In this document: one piece after another, positions 21,993 through 32,274 of the stretch
Layout of the letters: every line of letters begins with the position of its first letter
Position numbering within the stretch: the stretch's first letter is position 1
Source of the DNA: Microglena sp. YARC
Lineage: Eukaryota > Chlorophyta > Chlorophyceae > Chlamydomonadales > Chlamydomonadaceae
Direction of reading: 5' to 3'
Assembly (NCBI GenBank): GCA_022414725.1
Contig: CM039464.1
Location: 16,434,444 to 16,498,443, forward strand
DNA length: 64,000 nt
Notes under the pieces: generated by a model
Told to the model about the DNA's origin: nothing
The model's input: the letters and a program-made list of their open reading frames with translations, nothing else
Database searches by the model: none
Program-made: the position numbers and the translations under genes

Positions 21993-22080
21993 TGTCAGCT
22001 GTACTACTAGGACACGAGTGCCTTATTGGCATCTGATCAGATGCCAATAAGGCACTCGTGTCCTAGTAGTACAGCTGACA
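21993..22080. repeat. perfect 88-bp palindrome without spacer
   Basis: Each 44-base arm is the exact reverse complement of the other, meeting at tctga/tcaga (centre between 22036 and 22037). I checked every position; symmetry ends at 21992/22081. Such a structure can extrude as a cruciform and is unstable in cloning hosts. It could be natural (fold-back element, hairpin repair) or an assembly or amplification artefact. Confidence 0.95.
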
Positions 22081-22081
22081 A

Positions 22082-23469
22082 TAATGCATGTCCCGGGAGG
22101 AGAACAGATTACCCAGAGGTTCCACAAATCCACAGCCAAGCTCTCGGCTATGGTCTTACGATTGGGGGCAACTTAGTACTGATCAGACCCGCACCCCGCC
22201 TGTGTACCGCGACCTTCTGGGGAGGATCGCCCTGAGGCAGCTCGCACTATTTTTCATTTTTACCCGCCAACATGTGTTTAACTGTTTACTCCGCTCACAA
22301 ACGGTGTCCAGCCCGACAATTGAAGGAGAACAAGAAGAAGTTCGATGGTAGCAAAAGCTCGGCATGAAGACTTATAATTATAACATGGTTCCGCCAGGGG
22401 GGGGGGCAACTTCAAACAAAAATGACCCTATCGTCCAACTTTGTAGATATCATAGAGAGGATGAAGAATCCGGTTTTATTTCTTGATTTGGCCCAGTAGA
22501 AAAAAAGTAACGGTCCTCCAAAGTTTGGGGCCGCCGGGGGGAGGGGGGGGTCAAGGAAAAAATCTGTCATTTTCAAAAAATTAGGTACTTTCCAGTTTCC
22601 AGGCACTTTTTTCTAGCCCTCAGAATGACATGGGAGTGGAACTAGGGTGTTCTTCTACTAAATACCAGCCCAAAATGCTTTTGGGGGAGAGACCCACCAC
22701 ATATTTTGCCCCGGGCATATGGGGGGGGGGGGGGGGATCCAGGGTCTCTCTCTCTCTCTCTCTCTCCCTCTCCACACACCACGCCCTAACCAACATTTGT
22801 ACAACGACGTACAGAGCGAGACCTCATTCTTCTTTTTCCCTTCCCGTCACTGTGCGTCTGTTTTTGTTCTGGTGACTAGTGCTAGTTGATGTTATTCTGT
22901 GGACCAACAATCAAAGGGCACTACCTGCAACAAGTGTGGTAAACAATTGCTTAGCCTCTATAGCCTTTATAGGCTCCATCAATAGACGAAGACAGCCGCT
23001 GCGCACCGACCCTGAGGTGCCAGTTCCCCTCTGACTAGCTCGAAGGCCCGAGTTCGAGCATCTGGATCCCCGTCGGATACCATCACCGCTGCTCAGCCTT
23101 CCGCTTTCACCAAGACATACTTGGATTTGCTGCCACGTCCGACGCACTGGAGCCAGCAAGAGCAATTGCTAGTCACCGGAATCGAAGAAGTGAGTTGAGA
23201 AGTCCTTGCTGAGATACCACACAGAGCTGAAGTGATCGCTGAAGATCACTGTGATTGCAACCACACGCCCCAACAAAGGTGTACCTGTTGCCGAACCCTG
23301 CCGCTGCCGGCAAAGTTCATCATTCCCCACTGGATCCATTCGGATCACCAATCCCAACAAACACACCCTCCCCACTTCCCCTACCCCGCCCTCGTAATCT
23401 TACAACATCCATCACTCCGACCAACACCATCAAGACTCGAGACACCAAGACTCCTACACACCGATCATC
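22082..23469. other. no gene seen; CT microsatellite
   Basis: Poly-G runs occur at about 22397-22406 and 22720-22736, with (tc)n at 22744-22768. The stretch just upstream of 23470 may be the leader of the copia element that follows, but no long terminal repeat could be paired. Confidence 0.5.
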
Positions 23470-25146
23470 TTGCAAGCCAACATGATATTCAGTGCCTCTT
23501 CAGGATACACCTGGCGTAAAGCCAGGGTGCATATCCTCCTCATCCTCAAGTCTGACAGAGACTGCATCGCCATCGCCAATGACTGCGGCCAACCAGGTCC
23601 TCTCCAAGGAGAGCCTGCGACAGCAGATGGCTACCCTGTTGAAGATTTCATTTACCCTGATGCTGCGGGTGGTGATGCACCTGCTCAGGGCCAACCTGTT
23701 CCCAACAGGATCTCCATCTGGAAGAACAACAAGGCATAAAAGATGATCCTCGACACCGTGTCAGAACCGATTCAACTGGCCATCATATCTCAAACTGACA
23801 TGGCCACCAAAGCATTCAGGTATCTGGACGCTACCTACTCAGAGAACGCTGGCAACCTGGAGATGGCAACCAATAACGCTATGTATGCACTAAACATGAC
23901 TGCCACTGAATCCTTGCAGATGTACCTCTCCATAGCTGCTGATTTGTACTCCCAAATCCCTCTGGTCCAAGGAGTCTCCAGAACATCCATGCCCACCTAC
24001 CTCAACATAATCATCAAGGGCCTCAATACACGCCCATAATATAATGGTTTTGTCAACTCCTATCACTCTGCTGTGGTCCCTGATTTTTCCACCCTCCAAA
24101 CCAATTTTTCCACCACAAACTGGTGCATAGTCAAGAATATTGACACTGCTGCATCCCCTGAAGAAGCTGAGATGGCTGCTGTAGCCTACAGGAGATACTC
24201 ACCCAACCGCAGATCTAGATCAAGACCACCAAGGCAAACAAGACAGTACAACAAGCAGATGACCTGCTGGAACTGTGGAGGACATGGCCATAGCTCCAGA
24301 GAATGCCCAAGCTCTGACAGCGACCTGGCTCACAAGCCACCTGATACTGATGCTGCCGACCTCGGATCCAAGTCACCACCCAAGGAGAGATCTGGTGATG
24401 ACAAGGGATCTGGCAGAAAGTCTAAATCTCCACGAAAATACAGAGGCTACACAAGCACACGCCTCAAGAGAGACCACAGCAGAGGACACCACGCCCATGT
24501 TGCTGATGGGGACTGCTCCACCTCTGACTCTGACAGTGAGGAAGAAGAACACAACTTCCTAGCCCAGGCAGTGCAGGAGGACACCCCACAACCAACAGGA
24601 TCTGATTTCACCAGAGGCAAGTCTGTAGCATTTTCCCTGTCACATGACTCTTTAGCTGCCAAGGCATCCTTAACCCTAGCCACTGACTCAGATGATGATG
24701 ATGCTTTCAAATCAGCCCTGCAGAAAGAATGGGTTATTGACACTTCAGCCCACTTCCATGCCACAAGTAACCCCTCCAATCTGCATGACATTCAGGATCT
24801 CCCCCAGCCCGTTTGGCTGCAGCTGGCAGACCAGGGAGCTCCACTCATCGTCTGCCACCAGATAGGAAAGGCCCACATCAGTGGCCATGACAGAGCTCTG
24901 ATCACTTTAAATGATGTACTCCTTGCCCCCTGCGAAATAGCCAACATCATTAGCATCCATGCAGCCACCAACCTGTGCCCAGATCTCCAAGTACACCTGT
25001 CAAGGACTGCTGCAACCCTCTCCATACCCAGCAAGTCTGGCACTAAGCTACTACTCTCATGCCCCAAAAGGCATGGACTCTACTTCACTCAAACCTTCTC
25101 AGCCCCTCCCCACAGTGACCACTCCAGCCTTCCATCCCCTGCTTAG
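23470..25146 (+). pseudogene. Ty1/copia gag-protease fragment, truncated
   Basis: One reading frame (positions 1 mod 3) carries a gag-like region, interrupted by in-frame TAA codons at 23737 and 24037, then a CCHC zinc knuckle (CWNCGGHGHSSREC, about 24265-24306), an acidic Ser/Asp-rich linker, and a protease-like WVIDTSAHFHAT at about 24730-24765. In copia proteases the catalytic motif is normally D-[ST]-G-A; here the glycine is replaced, so activity is doubtful. The frame continues into a pre-integrase-like GLYFTQT string and stops at 25144. Integrase, reverse transcriptase and RNase H are absent and no LTR pair was found. It is a truncated, mutated retrotransposon. Its gag is not obviously from the same copy as the pol fragment at 61.3-64 kb. 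Confidence 0.75.
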
Positions 25147-25189
25147 TTAGGTATCAGATGAGATACGTAGGCATCTAAGATAGCCCGTT

Positions 25190-25270
25190 TCAGTGATATA
25201 GATTGGTCTAGTGGTCCACAAAATTGCTGAAACGAAGCAGGGTCGGGGGATAAATTCCCCCTACGGTCGC
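25190..25270 (+). repeat. tRNA-like sequence, possible SINE head
   Basis: An A-box-like tggtctagtgg lies at 25204-25214, a possible anticodon stem (ttgct ... agcag) at about 25225-25241, and a T-arm-like stem gggggataaattccccc at 25245-25261. The T loop departs from the conserved TTCRA and the base before the anticodon is not T, so this is not a functional tRNA. A tRNA-derived SINE or chance are both possible. Confidence 0.3.
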
Positions 25271-25414
25271 CCTGAGCGTTGCAGGTCAATGTCAACCGCG
25301 ATGGTAGCTTGTCCAGTTGAGGCGGTAGACCGTTCTCTGCCCGCGTACGACGGGTTCCCTTAATACCACGCCCCACCAGGTGTTATCATTACTTAGGTAT
25401 CTCAGATCTACAAC

Positions 25415-25870
25415 ACCACCCATGTATAGTACTCAGCACTCTTCCTTCCTTGTAATCCAGAGCTGGTTCGAGCTAAGCGAAGGTGGGATGGAAGAGTTCC
25501 CCGGGGCCCTTCTGGCTACAAACAGCCTGCTTTGTATTGAACTAGAGCTCGGCAACATTTGTTCTCAATGAAAGGATGATTAATTATCCCAGTAAAGAAA
25601 CCAATAATTAGTAAGCTTTATTACGAGGCGTGAGATTAAGGATGGATAGCCCGTCTTTGATTTTTGTTTGTGCTGCCTTGGCTTTCTCCAGACTGAAGGC
25701 TGCTTGCCATCTTTGGTATAATTGTGTATAATTTGGTAGAAATAAAAACAGGCATTCTTAGCATCAAACATATACCCATAACTCCATAGGACACTTGTAC
25801 AGCTGACACCGCACTCTTAGCTTGTTGTCTGATCTGCTGAGTATTAGGAGAGCAGTACTGCTGCCCGACG
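25415..25870 (-). repeat. dispersed repeat, inverted copy of blocks B and C
   Basis: Reverse-complement counterpart of 1405-1580 (here 25415-25590) and 220-400 (here 25650-25870). The blocks are only about 60 bp apart here, showing the more compact arrangement. The linking stretch holds ttacgaggcgtgagattaag, related to words at 11.5 and 27.2 kb. Confidence 0.75.
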
Positions 25871-25939
25871 AGACGACAAAACATAACAATTCCATCCCAA
25901 CACATTCGTCAGCACATCCGATTTTCAGATTCTCTTGAC

Positions 25940-26200
25940 CAAGAACTTCATCACATTCGAGCTCTGGAGCTCTTTAACTTGAACTCGAACTCGAATACAT
26001 CCGATATTCAGGAGCTCTTGAAATTCAACATGAACACATGCAGTAACCAGGAGCTTCTGAACTTGAACTAGAACTTGAACACATCCAATACTAAAGAGCT
26101 TTTGATTTTTAAACATGAACTCGAGTTTGAAGACATCCAATACTCGGAAGCTTTTGGACTTGAACTCAAACTTGAACACATCCGATATCCAGGGGCTCAA
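25940..26200 (+). repeat. about 60-bp tandem repeat of gaactcgaacttgaacacatcc
   Basis: Four diverged units carry cttgaacacatccgatat, caggagctcttg-like words and ttgaactcgaa. This gives an open minus-strand frame rich in Phe and Val, with no domain. Confidence 0.8.
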
Positions 26201-26269
26201 TTCAGGCTGTGCGCATGCAAGCAAGAAAGCTTCCAGGAAGCAGATGGCAGCAGGGTAGCCTGTTGCAGT

Positions 26270-26600
26270 CATATCTTCTCGACCTGCCGGCTGCGGGTGA
26301 CACCGTCACCGCGGCGCTAGCTGTAACTTGGTACTGGTTAGCAGTAAAGGCATAGATTGGTCGACCTGCCGGCTGCGGTTGACACCGTCACCGCTCAGTT
26401 GTCAGGTAGACCGGTTTATGTCTTTACTGCTAACGAGCACCAAGGTACAACTACCGTTGCTGTGAGTGTGCACAAAGGTACAAATATACTGCTAGCGTTG
26501 CTGTGAGTGTGCCAGCAAGTACAAAGGTACAGCTAGCGGCGCTGTGGGTGTGCAAGCAAGTACTAAGGTACATCTAGCGTTGCTGTGAGTTTGCATGCGG
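26270..26600 (+). repeat. two short tandem/direct repeats
   Basis: Bases 26281-26320 and 26364-26400 are direct copies (gacctgccggctgcgg, tgacaccgtcaccgc). Bases 26440-26600 hold about four units of 50-57 bp (gttgctgtgagtgtgc, aaggtacaactagc). Confidence 0.75.
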
Positions 26601-26699
26601 GCGTCTTTCCAGAGAGCATATGGTAATCATCTGCTGATGTTGCACTCTCTCAAGGGCATCCTTGGCCTCCTGCATGGAGATGGTGGATACACTTGAACT

Positions 26700-26960
26700 G
26701 GCAGAACAATACAGGTTGAGCAGTGAAAGGTGAACCTTAGTAATGATAACGCTTGGTAGAGCGTGGGATTAAGGGAGCCCTGTCTTGCTGCGGTAGAGAA
26801 TGGGCTGCTACTTTACCTGAACAGTGCTACCATGGCGGTTGACAGCGACCCCGAACTCAACCATTGAGCCAATCGTCGAAACGGGAGATGAATAGGCAGA
26901 ACAATACAGGTTGAGCAGTGCAACGTGAACCTAACAGTGGCGGATACTTTGGACGGCATG
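26700..26960 (+). repeat. direct repeat pair gcagaacaatacaggttgag
   Basis: Two copies at about 26700-26745 and 26895-26940 share gcagaacaatacaggttgag plus cagtg and gtgaacct. No gene is seen from 26601 to 27240. Confidence 0.7.
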
Positions 26961-27246
26961 GGCTGCAATGACAGCTGGCTGCAAGCGTTAGGTGCACAAG
27001 CGCATGTACGCATTGTACCATTGTGAGTCAATGGTATTCAAACTGGTGACATGCAGGTACAAAAAAAGCACTGAACTTTAAGGGTGCATGGAGATTTTGC
27101 ATTTTTGGATTTGGGGATGGTGTGCGTTGCTTGTTTCCTGTGGCCCCAGTGCAAGCAAATAATGGGCTGGTACCCTCAACCTCACGCCTCGTAATAAAGC
27201 AAACTTTTTATTTATTTAAAGTAATTAATCTGACCTGCAGACGGGA

Positions 27247-27590
27247 CATGTACAATGATGGTACAGGTGTAACAGCAGTAAATGCAGGTACAGGTGACTT
27301 GTACAATGATGGTGCAGGTGTAACAGCAGTAAATGCAGGTACAGGTGACTTGTACAATGATGGTACATGTGTAACAGCAGTAAATGCAGGTACAGGTGAC
27401 TTGTACAATGATGGTGCAGGTGTAACAGCAGTAAATGCAGGTACAGGTGACTTGTACAATGAAGGTACATGTGAAGCAGCAGTACAACTCAGGCACAGGT
27501 GACTTGTACAATGAAGGTACAGTTGTAACAACAATACAATGCAGGTACAGGTGACTTTTACAATGAAGATACAGGTGTAACAGCAGTACA
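27247..27590 (+). repeat. 51-bp tandem repeat, about 6.5 copies
   Basis: Units gacttgtacaatgatggtac plus aggtgtaacagcagtaaatg plus caggtacaggt. At 51 bp the unit encodes 17 residues (DLYNDGTGVTAVNAGTG) in one open frame starting from an ATG at 27122. The later units carry length changes and diverge. Open frames on both strands follow from the unit length, so this alone is not evidence of coding. The 27591-27985 stretch shows nothing supportable. Confidence 0.85.
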
Positions 27591-27989
27591 GCTTTCCAGA
27601 TTGCTGAAAGTGAACAACATAAGCAGAATGAAAAGAAAAAAATGCCAATGTAAAAAAGTAGACGATGCAGTCAATAGACACCGCTGTTTCTTTTTTTATG
27701 CTGCGTGTAGCAGCTTCTAGGCAGCTTCCTGTCCCTGCCCTTGGGCCAAACCTGAAGCTAGCTAGTGTGTCTGAAAGCTGAAATTAAAAATATTACAATG
27801 CATTTTCAAGCATTGGGTTTGACCCAGTGGCTGGCTGTTGGAGCTGGCGGGAAGCTGCCATGAATAGCCCAAAAAATTATGTAATTATAGACACCGGGCT
27901 TGAGGGCATTCAAGTGCCCAAAAGTGAAGGTACACCTGTATAGTTTGCTGTTACAATCCAGGGGTGGGCAATTCTTGTGCGATTCTTAT

Positions 27990-28205
27990 CGCATTTTTGG
28001 TGGAGCCCCCTCTTCAAGGGAGCGGGAGCCCCCAAGGTTACCCATTTGTCCGTCTGTCGGACTGACCGACCGAAAAATTGAAGCCTGACACGTCAGCCAA
28101 CTAACTGGCTCCAGTCAGCTCCAGTCCGTTGCCACCATTCGTTACGCTGCCAACACACTCCGCCAATTTTCCGCGTCGCTTGCGACACGGCATAGGACTT
28201 GTTTT
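27990..28205 (+). repeat. dispersed repeat family D, copy 3
   Basis: Same family as 376-565 and 8480-8712, ending in gcgtcgcttgcgacacggca taggacttgt. Here the terminal gtcgcttgcgac inverted word is perfect. From 28206 to 28680 there is a copy of the catacata/cagtccagg family (28290-28350) and (gcaggttata)n words at 28620-28690. Confidence 0.75.
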
Positions 28206-28739
28206 ATAATTTCCTTAAGATATTTCCATCCCTCCTTCGAAGGAATCAGGTTTATGCAGGGATGTGCACCCACTTCACATGTATGGCAGTGGTTATACTT
28301 GTATGTATGTTGTTACAGTCTAGGGGGAGCCAAATAGGCTAAATGGACTTCGCGCGCCCTGAAGTGAAGGTACGTTTACGTAGTAATGTTTTTGTGCGAC
28401 ACGGCGCCATAATGTTGCTGCATGGCAACGCAGGGGTCCGTCTAAACTAGTCAGAAATGCCCCCTGAACCCTCTGGGCTACATGCTCTGCGGGGTTTGGG
28501 AGGCAGCGCGAGTTGCTCCGAGTTGCTCAATTTGTGACACGTCGCACGAGAAAAAAACAGTGATGCGTAGGGATGTGTTCCCACCTCATGTGTATGGCAG
28601 CGGTTATAAGCAGGGTTGTAAGCATGTTACAAGCAGGTGATAAGCAGGTTATATTCAAGTTATATGCAGGTTATAGGCAGTTTTAAAGCAGGGATGTGGT
28701 GGTTTCATTCCCCCCCCCCCCACCCACCCCCATACGCAC

Positions 28740-29126
28740 CTCTAGGTCTTTTATTTTAGTCTTATAGGAGGCTTTTTGTTCCTCAAAAGACTGCCGCTCA
28801 GCTCCAAACGTCTGGTTTGAGACTTCATTCAACTCCTTATAACGCTCGACAACTCGCAGCTCAGCTCCCAGTCTCCTTTCCAAGCCTTCATATGAGGCCC
28901 TATCTTTCTTGCTAGCATGCTGCTCAGCTTCAAGCTCAGCTTTGAGAATCTCGTTAGTGTATTCATTAGAGGCACTTTCTGTCTTGCGAGCACGCTGCTC
29001 AGCTTCAAGCTTAGCTTTGAGAATCTTGTTAGCCTCTTCATTCGAGGCACTTTCTTTCTCGCGAGCACGCTGCTCAGCTTCAAGCTCAGCTTTGAGTTTC
29101 TTGTTAGCGTCTTCATAACTGGCCAT
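28740..29126 (-). CDS. coiled-coil exon (first exon of an unknown gene)
   Basis: From ATG 29126 (context agcATGGcc) 129 codons lead to a donor-like gag/gtgcgtatg at 28738-28739, followed on the minus strand by a poly-G intron start. The product is a highly charged coiled coil with three 25-residue repeats of the form ASNE-ANK-LKAELEAEQRAR, then ELRVVERYKELNEVSNQTF and KASYKTKIKDLE. Codon structure is preserved across the repeats despite base changes, favouring real coding. No downstream exon could be joined. The plus-strand frames here are shadows. It could be a cytoskeletal or scaffolding protein; no family is recognised. Confidence 0.5.
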
Positions 29127-29231
29127 GCTGGAGGTAAAGGGTCGTTAAAATGGAGATGTTTACTGATCAATCACACCCACTATCACACTCATTTACACAG
29201 TTTATGTATGTATGCATGCATGTATGATGTA

Positions 29232-30747
29232 CTAGTACGGTAGCCCATGTGGCCGGTGGCCATATCTACTCACGTAGACAGACCACCCCCACCCCAATCA
29301 TAGTACGGTGCCCGTTTGACCTTGGCCACACCTGTTTGGGACTGGGTTACATAATGGTTTACACTTGTTCTCCCCCCCACCCCTCACATGAACACACAGC
29401 CATGATGTTTTCTCCCACTACCCCCCCCCCCCCCCCCCCCCCCCCCACTTATTCCCATCCGTCGGCCACACCTGTTTTGGGCTGGGTTAAAAAAACGCAT
29501 GCAACTTAAAACACTGACGGACACATATCCCTTGCGATGGTCTCCCTTGTGCACCCACAAGCACCTACACACCACGGTACTTATCCCCCCCCCCCCCCCC
29601 CCCCCAGTTATCTCCACCCCCACCCCACCCAACCATGTACCCCCAGTCCCCACCCACAAACATACTCTCTTACTCTTCCTGACATATTTCCTGACTCCAT
29701 CCCTTCCCCCACCCCAGCCATCCCACCAGCCCCCCACCCTCTCCCCACTCTCATCCCTCCACTCCCTCCTACGCGCACCCACCAGCACACACATACTCCC
29801 TATCTGTCCCCCTCCACTTCAGCTGTGGGCTTAACCATAGCTGAAAGGCAAATGGGACGAAGAGCAGGCTGCAGATCCAACCCATCGACAACGTTTGCGC
29901 ATAATCCGACTCTGCTAAAAGCATCGGACCTGCTTCCCTGCCATCTCAGCTGTGGTCGATAGCTGCCCCCACTAAAGAACTGAACCTGCTCAATCGCAAC
30001 TGTAAATAACTGAAGCTTCTTCTTAGCAAGCATGTATTCAGTTAAGCCTAAGAACAATCCTGTTCACCCGAACTGCTCCCGAAGTCAACTTGATGAGACT
30101 TGGAAACATTGCTAGGTTCATCCAGAAACTTTGCCGCGTGCTCGCTATAGCACAATGCACAGCGACATAGTTCTCCATGCATTGGGAAGAAGTTGCAGTC
30201 GAGTTGCTGATATGAGATGTTCGGTTCAAGTTGGGGCGAGAATGCTCAGCGAGATTTTTCATTCAGTCGTCTTTGCCGCGTACTTGCTATGGCACAATGT
30301 GGAGCGACATGTTTCTCAATGCAGTGGGAATAAGTTGCTGTCAAGTTTGTGACATGGGGTGGATGCGATTCGGACATTTCTGCCAGGTCGGCTGACTGAC
30401 CACATCACCTTCCTTTGTGCGTAACGACAGGCCTCATGACGCAAGGAAAAGGTCTTGCAGAGATGCAGGGGGTAAAGCTTGTAGGAAGACAAACTGCAGC
30501 GCTGCCGAAATCAGGTGGATGAACTCAGGCGGGAAAAGGAGAAATCCGGCGGGATGCGCAACAGGTAGAATACGCAGGAGGCGGAGGTCGCACAAGGCAG
30601 AATTTGAAGGAGGCCAAATAAGGCAGAAGTTGAAGCAGGAGGGATTAAAAGCGGGAATTGGCTGGGCGGGAAGTCGGTTAAGTCGGTACCGCGATGACAC
30701 CACCACCACCACGACCGCGACCGCCATGATTCTTTTATATATATAGA
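29232..30747 (-). mobile_element. non-autonomous Helitron-like element H1
   Basis: On the minus strand it starts TCTATATATATAAAAGAATC (5' end 30747) after an A, and ends in a tggcc-acc-ggcca hairpin followed by gggctaccgtactag (3' end 29232) before a T. That is the Helitron pattern: 5' TC, 3' hairpin then CTRR, insertion between A and T, no target duplication. Internal sequence holds a possible coiled-coil exon in the opposite sense (about 30480-30560), poly-C tracts (29420-29446, 29586-29605) and the gaagagcaggctgcagatcc string shared with H3. No Rep or helicase is encoded. Confidence 0.65.
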
Positions 30748-30749
30748 TG

Positions 30750-30868
30750 TATGCATGCGTGCGTGTGTGCGTGCATGCATGCATGTGTGTATGTGTGTAT
30801 GTATGTATGTATGTATGTATGTATGTATGTATGTATGTATGTATGTATGTATGTATGTATGTATGTAT
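30750..30868. repeat. (TATG)n microsatellite between H1 and H2
   Basis: Imperfect gcatgcgtgcgtgtgtgc words pass into a pure (tatg)n run. It occupies the whole interval between the two Helitron-like elements. Confidence 0.95.
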
Positions 30869-32250
30869 CTAGTACATTGCCCGTGTGGCTGGAGCCCCCC
30901 TCCCCCCCCCCCTCCCCCGCACCTAGGCCATGGGTCCTGGTCTGGTCTGGGTTACAGAACGGGTAACCCCTCCCCCCTTCCCCCCCCTCTCCCTTACACA
31001 CAGTCAAGATATCAGCCATCTCCGCCGACGCTCCCCTCCCTCTCCCCCTGCACCCACAGACGCACACCTCTACTCCCCACCTATTTCTCTTGTGCTTCAG
31101 CCGTGGCCTCCCACCCTCTCATACACGCATACCATCCCTCCCCCCCTCCCCTTGACCTCTTCCTACCCCTCACCCCACCCATCCACAAACACTCTCTTTC
31201 TCTCACCTTCCCCCCCCCCAACCCTCCCTTCCCATGTGCTTTGAATTTACCATCAGCTAGCGAACGCTCAGATTTCACTCTTCCCGAGAACACCGGACCG
31301 GCGCAAAGGCAAAGCTACAAACCTGTAGCTCCTTCTTCTCGTGCAGTGCCCCATTCGATTCTCAGTCCATACTCGAAACAGCAAAATTCGCAGCATCGTA
31401 TTTCACGATATTTGAAACAACGAAAAGAGCTTGCAAAGATGGGATGAGCGGTGCAAGCGCGAGAGTGTGCAGGGGGGCGGAATGGCCATGGCGATCTGAA
31501 CAAAGTCAAATAATCGCAACAATTGCCAACGATGACGAATGCGCTAAGATGGCATAGCAAATGTGCATGCGTGGAATGAATGGTGGCAACGCTTGCAGGC
31601 GGAGAAAAAAAGCATGACAAAATGCAGCATTAGCAGCTCGAGCTTCTGCCTGCACGGCTTGCCGGGCAGCATTAACTTCAGTATAGGCCTCGCACCTGGT
31701 CATGTTAGCGGCAACGCGCTCATTTTCAGGCATGATATCTTCATCTAATCGTCGACGCTGGTTTGCATCGCATCTCAGGTCGTCGTTGTGAAGTGCTCGC
31801 CTTGCTCGCTGGGTAGCAGTGTTCTGTGCTCATCTGTCTCCTGTAATTGGCTGCTGGTGCGCCATGGAGGCCTCAAGAAGCAACAAATTGTAGACGATGA
31901 GCCTGAGTGCCATGGATGCTCAAGCTCGCGTAGAAGCAAACAAAGTCGAAGACGGTTTGAAATTATCTGAATTTCCTTTGAATCATGATGCCGTAGGAAG
32001 TTGACGACATTGTTAAGCGTGAAAGAAAGAAAGAAAGAAAGAGAAGGAAATGGGCCGAAATTTGCTCGAGCTTGAAAATTGCGATAATTGAAGGCGATAC
32101 GTGATGATCCAGGCCCTGTTTTTGTGCGAGGGGGGGAGGGGGCATTATTACATAATTTGCCACCGTGAACTCCAGAACGACCGATTTCAAAAAAGTCGCC
32201 GGTCAGAAATTCGTTGGTGAAGCATTTCTGTATGTCTACATACATATAGA
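30869..32250 (-). mobile_element. non-autonomous Helitron-like element H2
   Basis: Minus-strand 5' end TCTATATGTATGTAGACATA at 32250 after an A; 3' end ccacacgggcaatgtactag at 30869, here followed by A rather than T. Internally it carries an Arg/Gln/Ala-rich frame (about 31760-31620: ANQRRRLDEDIMPENERVAA, then HAFFLRLQALPPFI) also found in H3 and H6. After a donor-like gcag/gtttgtagc comes a C-rich tail (31000-31240). The Arg-rich repeat style resembles the N-terminal repeats upstream of some Helitron helicases, but no helicase motif is present. Confidence 0.6.
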
Positions 32251-32274
32251 TGTATATATTTATGTATGTATGTA

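Noticed and set aside
27122..27502. Secreted repeat protein of 126 codons
   Set aside because: It rests only on a 51-bp tandem repeat; open frames exist in all three minus-strand phases too, and the array loses register after about five units.
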